DNA of 64,000 nucleotides from Pseudovibrio sp. Alg231-02. Lineage in GTDB: Bacteria; Pseudomonadota; Alphaproteobacteria; Rhizobiales; Stappiaceae. A program made the position numbers and the translations under genes. The notes beneath the pieces were generated by a model that worked only from the letters and a program-made list of their open reading frames with translations, was not told the DNA's origin and ran no database searches. Location: contig NZ_FREX01000001.1 in assembly GCF_900143565.1 (NCBI RefSeq), positions 449,068 to 513,067 of the forward strand, in the 5' to 3' direction. Within the stretch, counting starts at the first letter, position 1, and each line of letters begins with the position of its first letter. Shown here piece after piece: positions 8,148-17,332 of the stretch.

Positions 8148-8720
8148 TCCGTTTTATTGCTTGTTCCAGTTGTTCTTCAACACTGCTTATTGCTGCAGTT
8201 TATTCAGGGATTTTGGCTTTGAGAGACTATTCCGGCAACGGAAGGATGGAAGGCCGTCTTCTCCACATAAAGATGCATGACGCGGTTTCCCTGCGAGATA
8301 CATTCTTCAGGTTTTTCGATTTCGGCTTGCACGTAATTCCGCGACGAGATTACCCACTCATAGCTCAAACCAAATCAACGACATCGCACAATCATATGCG
8401 ATTAATTCTTCGATGGTCGATTTTAGAACATTAAGTTTCGTTTCTGACTTCGGAAATAATTAAAAATTTCAGAAGCACTGTCTAATCGGTACGACTACCT
8501 AGAACTGCATCCTCAGGTTGTTTTATTCCTTCTTACTTACCTGAAATTACATAGGTATTCTTACCACATATTTGCGGCGTCGTAATTATACTTTAGAATC
8601 GAACTTGATTATTTAAACAGTTTTTACACAATACTATCAGGAGCTTATACGAGTTCAGGCCTGCAGATACGCGTATTGCGTGTCACACAAGCCTGTTATC
8701 CAACTGGTTTTGGAGTGTTT
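8148..8720. other. 573-bp AT-rich intergenic region
   Basis: No gene is seen between the dppA start and the 3' end of the merR-type gene. Both flanking genes are on the minus strand, so this holds the terminator region of merR and the promoter and leader of the dpp operon. No clear hairpin-plus-T-run terminator was found after merR. Plus-strand open frames here are antisense shadows of the dppA start and show no motif. Confidence 0.5.
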
Positions 8721-9164
8721 TTATTCTTCTGAAAGCTTAGCCATACATTCGTCATGTATGGACTGGATTTCGGAGATCGTGACTTCCAGCGCTTCTTTTC
8801 TCGCGCTTAGCTCCTTCAGCACTTCCCCGGTTCTAGAACCAAGGTACTCAAGCTGCTGGCGGTGCCCTTCCCCGTGCTGACCATAAAGGTCCAGGAAGTG
8901 TTTGATCTCGGAGAGAGAGGAACCAATCGCTTTACCGCGCAAGATCAACGCCAGGCGCGCTCTGTCTTTGCGGTTATAGATACGCACACCATTGACACGC
9001 TGAGGTGAGATCAGACCTTTACTCTCATAAAACCGAATGGATCGGGTAGAGATCTCAAACTCTTCAGCCAGATCGCCAATTCCAAAAAGTTCCTGATCGG
9101 CGTGACCCGTTTCTTTTTCCGCTTCCGCGAGAGGGTTCAGCGTTTCTTCTCTTCTCTCAGACAT
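8721..9164 (-). CDS. MerR-family transcriptional regulator, LiuR-like
   Basis: A 147-residue regulator. The N-terminal MerR winged-helix domain is seen in GIGDLAEEFEISTRSIRFYESKGLI followed by RVNGVRIYNRKDRARL. The central LILRGKAIG and EIKHFLDLY segments and a C-terminal helix (LEVTISEIQSIHDEC) resemble LiuR-type regulators that control branched-chain amino acid and acyl-CoA catabolism in Proteobacteria. The start at 9164 is preferred over 9179 because GGGGG lies just upstream at a suitable distance. A perfect palindrome about 30 bases upstream suggests autoregulation. No liu genes are adjacent, so the target pathway is an inference. Confidence 0.8.
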   Translation of the reverse strand: MSERREETLNPLAEAEKETGHADQELFGIGDLAEEFEISTRSIRFYESKGLISPQRVNGVRIYNRKDRARLALILRGKAIGSSLSEIKHFLDLYGQHGEGHRQQLEYLGSRTGEVLKELSARKEALEVTISEIQSIHDECMAKLSEE

Positions 9165-9193
9165 GCATCCCCCTAACATTGAAGAACTTGATT

Positions 9194-9209
9194 GACGTTA
9201 CCTAACGTC
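9194..9209. promoter_or_regulatory. Perfect inverted repeat, likely MerR/LiuR operator
   Basis: GACGTTA-CC-TAACGTC is a perfect 7+7 palindrome with a 2-base spacer, about 30 bases upstream of the merR-type start codon. Known LiuR sites are ACGT-centred palindromes of this kind, so autoregulation is the simplest reading. Confidence 0.6.
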
Positions 9210-9558
9210 GCCGTAAAGCATTACCATAACGGCGACACTATATCACCAAATTGTCATTGCGTTTACGGCTTCTCGTTTTCTTCCTAATCTTTACCTATAG
9301 GATAACCATCAGAAATCAACACAAATTGCAATTAGCCAGATAGGTAATATTGCGAGATATCGATAGCGCCTTGTAAAAAAGAACGGGATAAACCCACAAG
9401 AGATGCCATAGAACATCCGTATCCTGCGTGTTTTTGAATTTTTATTGCGCTGCCGCATTCCCCAGACTTGACAAGTTTGAGGTTTTGGAAGACCCCTGCC
9501 CCTACGACGCCTACTGAAGCAACTTGCCTTTGGCTTAGGTCATTTCAGTTATTTGTAT

Positions 9559-9603
9559 GCGTATCCTCTTTTGCGAACCGATTGGCTCTTCAAGGAGATA
9601 CGC
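9559..9603 (+). promoter_or_regulatory. Long-range inverted repeat in slyX leader
   Basis: GCGTATC (9559-9565) can pair with GATACGC (9597-9603), about 13 bases before the slyX ATG and just before its AGGA ribosome-binding site. It may shape translation of slyX, or be chance. Confidence 0.3.
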
Positions 9604-9616
9604 TCTAGGATAAGTT

Positions 9617-9829
9617 ATGAGTAAGAGTCTTGAGGAACGGGTCGACGAACTGGAAATGCATATCGCACACCAGAACGAAACGATCGAAACACTCAATGAT
9701 GTGGTCTCCAATCAGGCACAGGTTCTTGACCGACTCGTCTCAGCAATGGGACAGATGAAGGACCACCTGCTTGATATTCAGGATCTGGTTGAACAAACAC
9801 CTGCGAACCAGAAACCTCCACATTACTGA
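9617..9829 (+). CDS. slyX: SlyX family protein
   Basis: A 70-residue protein, almost entirely one coiled coil (heptad Leu/Ile/Val from about residue 5 to 58), ending in the characteristic SlyX tail PPHY. AGGA precedes the ATG. SlyX is found widely in Proteobacteria but its molecular role is not established. It is a single-gene unit ending in a strong terminator. Confidence 0.9.
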   Translation: MSKSLEERVDELEMHIAHQNETIETLNDVVSNQAQVLDRLVSAMGQMKDHLLDIQDLVEQTPANQKPPHY

Positions 9830-9931
9830 GCAAACAGGCTTTTCCTATACTAAGAGGAAACTATTTTCCTGCTGAACATCAGCAAAGATAGGTATACTCA
9901 GGTAAGGGGAAACCTGATATTAAGAGATGAC

Positions 9932-9965
9932 AGGTCTGCTGTGCTTGAACGCAGGCCCTTTTTTC
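9932..9965 (+). terminator. Terminator after slyX
   Basis: A 7-bp stem (9933-9939 with 9951-9957, one G-U) is followed by CTTTTTT, about 100 bases after the slyX stop. Confidence 0.7.
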
Positions 9966-10092
9966 GTGGATCACTCAACGTTACGAGAGTGAACAATACA
10001 ATTTTCTGTTCCGCCGCCTATAAGGGCTGCCACTGCTGTCCTTTTTTGAACAGCACCTGAGAACAAAAAAGCCTGGATGAGAAAGAAACCCA

Positions 10093-10773
10093 ATGGCTAT
10101 TGAGCAGATACTGGCGACCCATAAAAAGGAGAGCCTTGCCGATAAAGCTTATCGTCTGATTGAAGAGCTGATCGTCAACCTTGACCTTGCGCCTGGCATG
10201 GCGCTGACTGAAGGTGACCTTTGCGAACGGACCGGCATCGGCCGGACTCCAGTGCGCGAGGCCATCAAACGCCTTTCAACCGAAGGGCTGATCGTTATTC
10301 GCCCGCGCAAAGGCCTGTTTGTTTCTGAGATTGAGACTTCCGAGTACGTTCTGGTTCTGGAAACCAGAAAGCCTTTGGAGCAGCTCCTCGTCGCTTCCGC
10401 TGTGAAGCGTGCGACCGCAGAAGAGCGCGAAGCTCTGCACCAGTGTGCTGAAGAAATCCTTGCGCAGGCCCGTGCAGGCGATGTGAAGGGCTACCTGCGT
10501 GCAGATAAGGTTTTTGATGAAGTGCTCTGTGCCGTCTCTCGGAACCCGTTTACAGCTCGCGCTGTGGCTCCGCTACAGACTATGAGCCGCCGGGCCTGGA
10601 GTGCTTTCCGCGGTGCTGAAAAGCTCGAAGATTCTGCTATTCGCCATCATAAGCTTGCTGAAGCTTTGGCAAACAACGATGCAGAGAAGGCAGAAGCGGC
10701 AGCTGTCGAGATGATGGACCACCTGACCAACTTTGCAGTCAAGCAAGCTGAAAAGACTGGCGACAACGCCTAG
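10093..10773 (+). CDS. GntR/FadR-family transcriptional regulator (FCD domain)
   Basis: A 226-residue regulator. The N-terminal winged helix-turn-helix (about residues 12-78) carries the GntR signature PGMALTEGDLCERTGIGRTP followed by VREAIKRLSTEGL. The C-terminal all-helical FCD ligand domain (about 85-215) has the usual metal-site pattern of Asp and His residues, including DKVFDEVLC and the IRHHKLAEAL block. FCD regulators usually respond to small carboxylic or sugar acids. No catabolic operon lies next to it, so the ligand and targets are unknown. It ends in a bidirectional terminator shared with the flagellar cluster. Confidence 0.85.
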   Translation: MAIEQILATHKKESLADKAYRLIEELIVNLDLAPGMALTEGDLCERTGIGRTPVREAIKRLSTEGLIVIRPRKGLFVSEIETSEYVLVLETRKPLEQLLVASAVKRATAEEREALHQCAEEILAQARAGDVKGYLRADKVFDEVLCAVSRNPFTARAVAPLQTMSRRAWSAFRGAEKLEDSAIRHHKLAEALANNDAEKAEAAAVEMMDHLTNFAVKQAEKTGDNA

Positions 10774-10790
10774 GTTCAGAGATCTCAAGC

Positions 10791-10818
10791 AAAAAGCGGA
10801 GCCTGTGCTCCGCTTTTT
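10791..10818. terminator. Bidirectional terminator between gntR-type gene and flagellar operon end
   Basis: An 11-bp stem AAAAGCGGAGC/GCTCCGCTTTT (10792-10802 with 10807-10817) is flanked by A and T runs on both sides. It serves both convergent genes. The stop codon of the minus-strand gene (10818-10820) abuts it. Confidence 0.85.
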
Positions 10819-11153
10819 TATTGTTCAGTTTTTGGCATTTTAAAGGTATCGATCCGGGCGTTACGCCCGCTTGCCCCGAGCAGAACCAAGTATGGTTGAT
10901 CTGTTTGAATTACCGGTCGCTTTGCACCGTAAATGCCTGAGAGCCGCAAACGCACCTCACCGTGAGGTGTCATTCCCGTAACCATCCCCGCAGACATCTG
11001 AGAGAGCTTAATAGGAGCGTAAAGGATCTCGTAGGAGGGAGGAGCAGCTCCAGGTCTCATGACGACCACAGCGTTTGCTCTGATATCACGCCCCTCGTCC
11101 TGTACGTCGACCACTCCAACGGCTCGGTGCAAAATTTTATACTGGCAATTCAT
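10818..11153 (-). CDS. Conserved hypothetical, last gene of flagellar operon
   Basis: A 111-residue protein that I do not recognise. It has no signal peptide or membrane segment, is predicted mostly beta-strand, and carries several Gly/Pro-rich turns (MRPGAAPPSY, GMTPHGEVRLRL). It is the terminal gene of the flgE-to-10818 run, 25 bases after the FliL-like gene and directly before a terminator. Its place in the operon is the only hint of a motility role. Confidence 0.6.
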   Translation of the reverse strand: MNCQYKILHRAVGVVDVQDEGRDIRANAVVVMRPGAAPPSYEILYAPIKLSQMSAGMVTGMTPHGEVRLRLSGIYGAKRPVIQTDQPYLVLLGASGRNARIDTFKMPKTEQ

Positions 11154-11178
11154 CTAGATAATCATCGTCGTCGATACA

Positions 11179-11670
11179 CTATGAAGCCGCTGCCTGTTTG
11201 GCAGCATTTTCAACAATGTTGTCCCTCAAACTCGCAGGCACATGGAATGTAAAGTCCTGAATGAGGACGTCCTGCACGATATCTGTCGCGAAGCGTTCGT
11301 TGACGCGGTCACGGACCTCGTCGGTCAACTCCTTCAGGTCAGATTTTTTTAGCTGGGCGAACTCTTTGTCAGCCTTGCTGTAAATGATACGGAAAGCTTC
11401 ATCGACGATGAACGCATGAGGTGGAACCGCCAGCTTTGCAAGCAGTTCACTATCAACCGTGAACACAAACTGCGCCACAATATAACCGTGGATCTTGCCA
11501 TCTTCGAGCACCGGAACGTTGATGGTCGGTGTGCTTTGATAATCCAGTCCTTCCAAATGCGCATTCTTTTGCAGCATCGGATCAAAGTCGGTCTTGTACA
11601 GAGCTGTAAAGTAGGCTGCACCGACGGTGACGAGACAGATCCAAACTCCGGTTACGAGAACTTTCAACAT
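11179..11670 (-). CDS. FliL-like membrane-anchored flagellar protein
   Basis: A 163-residue protein with one N-terminal membrane anchor (about residues 4-24) and a periplasmic domain. The region from about residue 110, with a charged helix and RDRVNERFATDIVQDVLIQDFTF, follows the FliL pattern of a helix then a strand reading V-x-D-V-L-x-x-x-F. It is distinct from the canonical FliL at 31352-31861. FliL proteins act around the stator; whether this protein does is an inference from topology and location. It follows the flgN-like gene by 6 bases. Confidence 0.5.
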   Translation of the reverse strand: MLKVLVTGVWICLVTVGAAYFTALYKTDFDPMLQKNAHLEGLDYQSTPTINVPVLEDGKIHGYIVAQFVFTVDSELLAKLAVPPHAFIVDEAFRIIYSKADKEFAQLKKSDLKELTDEVRDRVNERFATDIVQDVLIQDFTFHVPASLRDNIVENAAKQAAAS

Positions 11671-11676
11671 ACGTTT

Positions 11677-12129
11677 TTACCAGCTTCCAACCAGAGATTC
11701 ATAGGTGCCATCAGAGTCATGATCCTTCATCACTTGTGACAGAAGACCAGATACTTCTTTGACAGCATTAAGCTGGGTCGACAGCAGCTTCATATTAACT
11801 GCAAGCTTTTCCTGAAGTTCCTGAAGCCGGACAACGATCTCGCTTGGCAAATTTTCAGGGCCAACTGCCTTGCCCGCCATATCAAGATCAAGCATCGCGC
11901 GGCCTTTGAGATAGGCGCTCTCTTCAAGATCAATGTCACCCTTGCCGATAAGAGCTTCATTTTCAGTCGACAGCAGCTTGTCTACACGTCCGATACTTTT
12001 TGAAAGAGCAATGTAGTCTTCCGGCAAGATGTAAGCGTCGGTGTCATCAAGCTGCCCAGTATCCTGAACCACTGGTTTTTCGTCATGTAAAACCAGTTCC
12101 TTGTGCTCACTGTCGATCATCTCAGACAT
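11677..12129 (-). CDS. FlgN-like flagellar export chaperone
   Basis: A 150-residue, mostly helical protein. The pattern LLSTENEALIGKGDIDLEE, then a Lys-containing helix, then LAVNMKLLSTQLNAVKEV and a late TYES matches the layout of FlgN family proteins: early E-x-x-A-L-x-x-G-D, a central N-x-x-L-L and a late TY. FlgN chaperones hold FlgK and FlgL before export. The gene abuts the rod-binding FlgJ-type gene (stop and start adjacent), a common FlgJ-FlgN pairing. Sequence similarity is moderate, so the call is tentative. Confidence 0.6.
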   Translation of the reverse strand: MSEMIDSEHKELVLHDEKPVVQDTGQLDDTDAYILPEDYIALSKSIGRVDKLLSTENEALIGKGDIDLEESAYLKGRAMLDLDMAGKAVGPENLPSEIVVRLQELQEKLAVNMKLLSTQLNAVKEVSGLLSQVMKDHDSDGTYESLVGSW

Positions 12130-12624
12130 TTATGCCTCTTGCTTTGGGAGAGTTGGACGAATGGTATCTGGCAGGAGCATTTCTGCCAGACCAAGAGAAC
12201 CTGTTTTGGCGAGTTGGTTTGCGAGCTGCTCCGCCATCAAACCTTTCCACATGGTGCCTGCTGTCCCGCCGCCATAGACGTTTTCAGTCTCCTTTGGCAG
12301 CATGGATTTTACGAAGGTCTGCAAGACAGCACTTTCCAGCTTCTCACCGAGATCAGACGTCTCAAGCTTCTTGGAATAGCGGTTGGCCATTGATTTTAAG
12401 CTCTCAACGCCCTCTTGCCCTCTTGCCTGAGCCGTGCCGGATGCATTGTCAGCTTCCGCCATAAATCTGGAGAAGCTGCTTGAGGCCCATGATGGCTCAG
12501 AGACGGGCAAATCCTTTGAAACGACGGTGGGAGCTTTAAGAGAGCGCGTGGCAGCTCTGACCTCAAAAGGGTCGGCTTGATTTATTACGTCCAGAACAAG
12601 ATCGCTGACAGGCTGAATGGCCAT
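12130..12624 (-). CDS. Rod-binding protein, FlgJ N-terminal domain type (CheL-like)
   Basis: A 164-residue protein. Its C-terminal half (about residues 90-150) is the rod-binding domain, with LQTFVKSMLPKE, GGGTAGTMWKGLMAEQLA and LGLAEMLLP, as in the FlgJ N-terminus and Caulobacter CheL. It lacks the muramidase domain of enteric FlgJ; a separate lytic transglycosylase is encoded at 21554-22129. It should act in the periplasm as a rod cap or scaffold. The start at 12624 is chosen because GGGAG lies 5 bases upstream; a GTG at 12636 is less likely. Confidence 0.8.
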   Translation of the reverse strand: MAIQPVSDLVLDVINQADPFEVRAATRSLKAPTVVSKDLPVSEPSWASSSFSRFMAEADNASGTAQARGQEGVESLKSMANRYSKKLETSDLGEKLESAVLQTFVKSMLPKETENVYGGGTAGTMWKGLMAEQLANQLAKTGSLGLAEMLLPDTIRPTLPKQEA

Positions 12625-12685
12625 GAGCACTCCCACTAGTCAAAAGAAGGGCATATATAATTGGAAAGACCCTAATTTCTCAGAC

Positions 12686-13090
12686 TTATCTGGGCCTGAC
12701 CTTCTTGGGCGCTGCCTGTAGCTCTGCGATTTCTTGAAGCTGCTTTTTCTCTTCCGTCCGGTGATAAGACACCAGAGCTTTGCCATGATGCTTTTCAGTC
12801 ATGGAGGTCTGCCTCTTCTGATCAAGCAACTTGCCGAGCAACTCGCCCTTGTGCTTTTCCTTCAGAGACTTGCTTCGATTGTTGGTCTCCAGACGCCTGG
12901 AGATCGCTTGGTTCATCACTTCACGCAACTCCCCTTCATGACGTCCCCAGTGGCTGACCAACCCCTCGCTCTCTTCGTCGCACCTTTGAATTTCGCTATC
13001 AAGAACCGCGATGTCGTACTTGATCATCTGCTCTTTTTGTTCCTGAACCTTCAAAATGCGCCGGAGGCGTGTGATGCGTGCTTTATCCAT
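12686..13090 (-). CDS. FliJ-like flagellar export coiled-coil protein
   Basis: A 134-residue, strongly charged helical protein with a long coiled coil, starting MDKARITRLRRILKVQEQ. FliJ is the export-apparatus stalk that links the FliI ATPase to FlhA. The size, N-terminal basic helix and coiled coil match, and it sits 4 bases after fliR. The ATG at 13090 is used because an upstream extension would overlap fliR. FliJ diverges strongly between lineages, so the identity rests on structure and place. Confidence 0.65.
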   Translation of the reverse strand: MDKARITRLRRILKVQEQKEQMIKYDIAVLDSEIQRCDEESEGLVSHWGRHEGELREVMNQAISRRLETNNRSKSLKEKHKGELLGKLLDQKRQTSMTEKHHGKALVSYHRTEEKKQLQEIAELQAAPKKVRPR

Positions 13091-13094
13091 GACT

Positions 13095-13850
13095 TTACTG
13101 CAATACCAACCAGTCGCCGAGCCCTGCATAGAAAAGACGCAACAGCTCAGTTATGATCTGCCAGAGGATGAAAAGCCCTCCCATCATAACAACAGGTAGC
13201 GCAACAAAATAGACTGGCATCTGAGGCATGAGTCTGTTTGTGAGGCCCAGAGTCAGGTTAATTACAACGCCATAGATCAAAAACGGACTTGTGATGCGTA
13301 ATGCAAGCAACAGACCCTGCATCAGCTTGGTTGAGAACTGATCTAACGCCGCTGCGGGAACAAACTCTCCCCCCACCGGAATTGTCCGATAGCTCTCAGC
13401 AAGTCCAACAAAGACATCAGCGTGCGCGCCAGTGATAAACAACATGGCAGTTGCAGTGAGCGTAACCAAAGATGCCAATGGTGGCAGTTGCTGAAATTCT
13501 TCGACAATAGTGACAGGCTGGTTGAAGCTGGAAGCGTTTGCAGCCGCGCCAATCATCATCTGAAGCATTCCGAAGAAGGCTCGTCCGAATGCTGCGATCA
13601 ACAGACCGATCAACAGCTCAACAAAAATGATGCGTAGCAGCTCATCTAGAGACGCAGCAGAGATGATTGGCTCAACCACCTCCAATATGAGAGGAGAGAT
13701 CGCCAGGGTTGCAGATATTGCTATAAACAAACGAACACGGATCATCACACGTGGCGACGAAAAACCCGGCATGGCCATGAGGCATGCTCCGACGCGGCAA
13801 AAGACCACGAAGACGCTTAGGATTGCCTCAGGAGCATTTTCCAAGGTCAC
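13095..13850 (-). CDS. fliR: Flagellar biosynthesis protein FliR
   Basis: Integral membrane component of the flagellar type III export gate, 251 aa, with about six membrane helices and the conserved N-terminal [16 protein letters not shown] block (FliR: R-x-x-x-x-x-x-x-P). It starts with GTG, overlapping the flhA stop by four bases (GTGA), so translation is coupled to flhA. Confidence 0.93.
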   Translation of the reverse strand: MTLENAPEAILSVFVVFCRVGACLMAMPGFSSPRVMIRVRLFIAISATLAISPLILEVVEPIISAASLDELLRIIFVELLIGLLIAAFGRAFFGMLQMMIGAAANASSFNQPVTIVEEFQQLPPLASLVTLTATAMLFITGAHADVFVGLAESYRTIPVGGEFVPAAALDQFSTKLMQGLLLALRITSPFLIYGVVINLTLGLTNRLMPQMPVYFVALPVVMMGGLFILWQIITELLRLFYAGLGDWLVLQ

Positions 13851-15928
13851 GAAATTGATCCCAATGCCTCGATATCAACACCGCGGGCCACTTCCATATG
13901 AGAGAGAATTGGCAGTGCGGGGAACATACGCTCGGTGATCATGCGCACGTACTGACGTGCTTCCGGAGCAACGACGACAGCAAATCGCTGACCTGAAGAG
14001 ATATGCTCGCGAATAACTTCCGCACTGTCTTTTGCGAATTCTTCAACCTGTGAAGGCTCCATATCGAACTCAATGACTTCACCATTTGCGTCGCGGCGAA
14101 GTGCCTGATGAAATGCAAGGTCCCAGCGGTTCCCCAGGCGGAGCACTTTCAGGCTTCCATCTCCGGCAATATCACCACAAATTTGTGTCGCCATGCGAAT
14201 GCGCACGTGATCAGCAATTTGCTCAGGTCTGCGTGCATGAGGTGCGATCTCCGCAATCGCTTCCATGATCAATGACAGATTTCGAATGGAGATACGCTCT
14301 GCAAGCAGCAGCTTAAGCACGGCCTGCAAGCCAGAGTATGAGATATGTTGCGGGCAGATATCATCAATCAGGCGTGTGTAAGCTGGATCAAGGCGATCTA
14401 AGAGCTTACGCATATCTTTATAGGAGAGAAGCTGCGAGAGGTTATTTCTGATCACTTCAGACAAATGTGTCAGCACAACTGAAAGGTTATCGACGGTCGT
14501 ATAACCTTGACGTTTTACTTCATGCTCAAAAGCGGTCGGGATCCACATAGCCTGCATACCAAACGCAGGTTCGCGGGTTTCGGTTCCCGGAAGAGCTGGC
14601 AGCTCCCGATTGCCACCGATCACCATCAGTTCACCAACTTTGATGTTCTCAGAAGCGACAATCGTACCGTGGATACGGAACTCGTAACTCTTCGGCTCTA
14701 GATTGAGGTTATCCGTAACCTTGATCTCCGGAACCACAAATCCATATTGCTCAGCAAACTTCTTACGCATCTTGTTGATGCGGTTTCCAATTTCAGGCTT
14801 TGCTGCCAAAAGACGGGCTGTGAGCTGCTTGCCAAGACGCATCTCAATTTCAGAAAGTTCAAGACTGTCCTTCACGGACTCTTTCTTGACTTCCTTCTGC
14901 ATCTCAACTTTTTGCAGCTCGGCTTTCGCGAGCTCCGCCTTGGCTTCCGCTGCCTTTTTGGGAATAACGTAGGCAGAAAACCCAAACACACCACTCAAGA
15001 AAACAAACGGCAGGAATGGAAGCCCCGGAAGCAGCGACAGTAATAAAAGCAGCAGTGACGCGACAGCGAGCGCGCGCGGATATCCAGCCAGCTGCCCCAT
15101 TACAGCTTGCTCAGCTGACCCTCTGGTCCCACCTTTCGAGACAAGAAGACCTGCTGCAAGAGAAACGATCAGCGCCGGAATCTGTGAAACAAGACCATCA
15201 CCAACAGACAGTTTAGTGAAAACGTCGGCAGCCTCAGCTAAGTCCATGTTGTAGCGCGTAACGCCAATAACGATGCCACCCAAAATATTCACAACGGTGA
15301 TGATCAATCCAGCGACAGCATCACCGCGCACGAACTTCGAGGCGCCGTCCATAGCACCAAAGAAGGAGCTTTCCTCTTCCAGCTCTGCACGTCTGTGCTG
15401 CGCTTCCTTGTCATCAATCATACCAGCAGACAGATCGGCATCAATAGCCATCTGCTTGCCGGGAATACCATCAAGGGTAAAACGTGCACCAACTTCCGCG
15501 ATACGACTTGCACCTTTGGTGATCACCAAAAAGTTCACCGTTACAAGGATCGCAAAGACGATGAGGCCGATGACAAAATCACCGCTCATGACAAACTGAG
15601 AAAAGCCGTTGATCACATACCCAGCGGCGAGCGGTCCTTCATGGCCGTTTGCCAGAATAACGCGCGTTGTCGCAATGTTCAGCGCAAGCCGAAGCATGGT
15701 CGCGATCAATAGAATGGTCGGAAATGAGGAAAACTCTAAGGGACGCTGGATCCAGAGCGAAACCATCAGGATCAAAACCGATAATGCAACTGATATTGCA
15801 AGGCCGAAATCGATCATAAACGTTGGCATGGGAAGAAATAGCACAGACAGAATGAAGATAATTCCGACTGCAAATCCAATATCACGTTTGCTGTTTGGAG
15901 CAGCAATTCCCGTCACTGTCTGAGACAT
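13847..15928 (-). CDS. flhA: Flagellar biosynthesis protein FlhA
   Basis: Export-gate protein of 693 aa. The N-terminal half has about eight membrane segments and contains the FHIPEP-family signature [20 protein letters not shown] followed by IDADLSAG. The C-terminal half is the cytoplasmic substrate-docking domain that receives chaperone complexes and FliJ. The ATG at 15928 has AAGGG at 5 bases. It precedes fliR with a four-base overlap and follows fliQ after about 140 bases. Confidence 0.96.
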   Translation of the reverse strand: MSQTVTGIAAPNSKRDIGFAVGIIFILSVLFLPMPTFMIDFGLAISVALSVLILMVSLWIQRPLEFSSFPTILLIATMLRLALNIATTRVILANGHEGPLAAGYVINGFSQFVMSGDFVIGLIVFAILVTVNFLVITKGASRIAEVGARFTLDGIPGKQMAIDADLSAGMIDDKEAQHRRAELEEESSFFGAMDGASKFVRGDAVAGLIITVVNILGGIVIGVTRYNMDLAEAADVFTKLSVGDGLVSQIPALIVSLAAGLLVSKGGTRGSAEQAVMGQLAGYPRALAVASLLLLLLSLLPGLPFLPFVFLSGVFGFSAYVIPKKAAEAKAELAKAELQKVEMQKEVKKESVKDSLELSEIEMRLGKQLTARLLAAKPEIGNRINKMRKKFAEQYGFVVPEIKVTDNLNLEPKSYEFRIHGTIVASENIKVGELMVIGGNRELPALPGTETREPAFGMQAMWIPTAFEHEVKRQGYTTVDNLSVVLTHLSEVIRNNLSQLLSYKDMRKLLDRLDPAYTRLIDDICPQHISYSGLQAVLKLLLAERISIRNLSLIMEAIAEIAPHARRPEQIADHVRIRMATQICGDIAGDGSLKVLRLGNRWDLAFHQALRRDANGEVIEFDMEPSQVEEFAKDSAEVIREHISSGQRFAVVVAPEARQYVRMITERMFPALPILSHMEVARGVDIEALGSIS

Positions 15929-16071
15929 TCGCACCCTTCAATTCGGTATAAGCATACTGCGCTACTTAGGCCGAAACATTGGAGAAGGAAGCTTGTGTGA
16001 GGGTGGTCTGGAGGGAAATCAGCGTGAGCTATCCCCTCCTTGCTTATTGCGGCAAACCTGAAAAAGCAGGT

Positions 16072-16338
16072 TTAAAACCCGTATTCGATGCGTCCGTAGA
16101 CCATCTCGGTCAACGAGAATATCTGGGAGCCGATATACGGGCCAGTCATGGCAATCAAAATAAAGATCACAACAATCTTCGGAATGAACGTAAGTGTCAT
16201 TTCCTGAATTTGTGTGAGCGCTTGAAACAGAGCGATAATCAAACCAACAAACATGGCCCCACCAACGGCGGGACCAGTTGCTGTAATCACAGTCCAAATT
16301 GCGGTACGCACAATATCGAGTGCATCTGCCTCATTCAT
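16072..16338 (-). CDS. fliQ: Flagellar biosynthesis protein FliQ
   Basis: An 88-residue export-gate protein with two membrane helices (about residues 16-40 and 52-75) and the typical FQALTQIQEMTLTFIPKI loop. It is placed between flgD and flhA, as in Sinorhizobium. It assembles with FliP and FliR into the export core. Confidence 0.95.
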   Translation of the reverse strand: MNEADALDIVRTAIWTVITATGPAVGGAMFVGLIIALFQALTQIQEMTLTFIPKIVVIFILIAMTGPYIGSQIFSLTEMVYGRIEYGF

Positions 16339-16361
16339 TGCTTTATGATCTCACTTCACCA

Positions 16362-16862
16362 TTAAGATGTAGCATCAGACTCGTCAGGAGTGTCGGTATC
16401 AGCAGGGGTGTCAGTGTCAGTCGTCGCAGCAGGTGCAGGACGAGAAATCTGAATACCAGGCACCAGAGCCACTTTTGTCCCATCTTCCAGAGTTGCAATC
16501 GAGCCATCTGTAAGGATCTGAACGGACTTGATTTTACCAGTCATGGTTTCCGTACCATCCGCATTAGGCACCTCAACTGTCGCACCGATCAGATTATTGG
16601 CCTGATTGATGGAGTTCTGCTGAAGCATGGATGTCAGATGCGTGTTCGTTTTAGTGGACTGCTCCACAGCGGAGAACTGCGCCAACTGGCCCATATACTC
16701 AGCAGTATCCAACGGATCTGTCGGATCCTGGCTCTTAAGAGACTCCATGAACAGCATTAGAAACGCATTGTAATCTAAGTAAGCTTGCTCACTGCCCTGT
16801 GGTTTGAAGACAGGTTCATTGTTTTGAGTAGTATTTGCAGAAGATACTGGATCAACACTCAT
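16362..16862 (-). CDS. flgD: Flagellar hook cap/scaffold protein FlgD
   Basis: A 166-residue protein. The FlgD N-terminal domain has YNAFLMLFMESLKSQDPTDP and YMGQLAQFSAVEQ, with near-perfect family motifs for the hook-cap protein that guides FlgE assembly. The middle part (GATVEV to VALVPGIQI) is the small beta domain. The tail is a low-complexity Thr/Asp/Pro repeat (TDTDTPADTDTP), unusual for the family. It lies 11 bases after flbT. Confidence 0.93.
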   Translation of the reverse strand: MSVDPVSSANTTQNNEPVFKPQGSEQAYLDYNAFLMLFMESLKSQDPTDPLDTAEYMGQLAQFSAVEQSTKTNTHLTSMLQQNSINQANNLIGATVEVPNADGTETMTGKIKSVQILTDGSIATLEDGTKVALVPGIQISRPAPAATTDTDTPADTDTPDESDATS

Positions 16863-16873
16863 GTTTTTGTCCT

Positions 16874-17317
16874 TTAATTCTCGCCAACTGCACGCGCGAA
16901 CGGCATAACAACTGTTTCGGGCTGATCATCATCTTGCTTTTCGGACCAGATCGCCATCTCGATCTCAAAAAGCTTCTTCAGCGTGCGAAGTGCGTCAAAA
17001 TAGCGTTTCTTTTTGATCTGAGCTTCAACAGTCGCAAGCCCCTCAAGAAGTTCAGTATTTTCAATAGCCATATGGATAGATGCAAGCATTAAGAGAGCTC
17101 GCTGAAGACTATCCATTTCCGTCTTGGGATCAATCAGAGCAGTCTGAATATAGAAATACAACTGACGCAGAGGAGTCGTCGTATCTTCTGGCTGCATAAC
17201 ATAAGCTTCGAGAAGAAAACTCGCGTCATTCAAAAGCTTCACCGAAGTCTTCTGCTCAAATGATAGAACAGCACCATTGATGAAGACCTTCTCACCCGCT
17301 TTTAAGTGCAAACGCAT
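16874..17317 (-). CDS. flbT: Flagellum biosynthesis repressor FlbT
   Basis: A 147-residue protein starting MRLHLKAGEKVFINGAVL, the conserved FlbT N-terminus, with the FLLEAYVMQPEDTTTPLRQLYF motif region. In Caulobacter, FlbT binds the 5' end of flagellin mRNA and lowers its stability until the hook is finished. It is restricted to Alphaproteobacteria and paired here with FlaF, 15 bases upstream. Confidence 0.93.
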   Translation of the reverse strand: MRLHLKAGEKVFINGAVLSFEQKTSVKLLNDASFLLEAYVMQPEDTTTPLRQLYFYIQTALIDPKTEMDSLQRALLMLASIHMAIENTELLEGLATVEAQIKKKRYFDALRTLKKLFEIEMAIWSEKQDDDQPETVVMPFARAVGEN

Positions 17318-17332
17318 TGGATATTCCCTCGC

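Larger units (their letters stand above)
9165..9616. other. Divergent intergenic region between merR-type gene and slyX
   Basis: No gene is seen in these 452 bases. They contain the palindromic operator next to the merR-type gene, a second inverted repeat (CGCCGT at 9209-9214 with ACGGCG at 9229-9234), and a leader hairpin in front of slyX. Confidence 0.5.

Noticed and set aside
8060-8434. 124-codon plus-strand open frame overlapping the dppA start
   Set aside because: It lies half inside dppA, has no motif, and the composition is that of an AT-rich leader.
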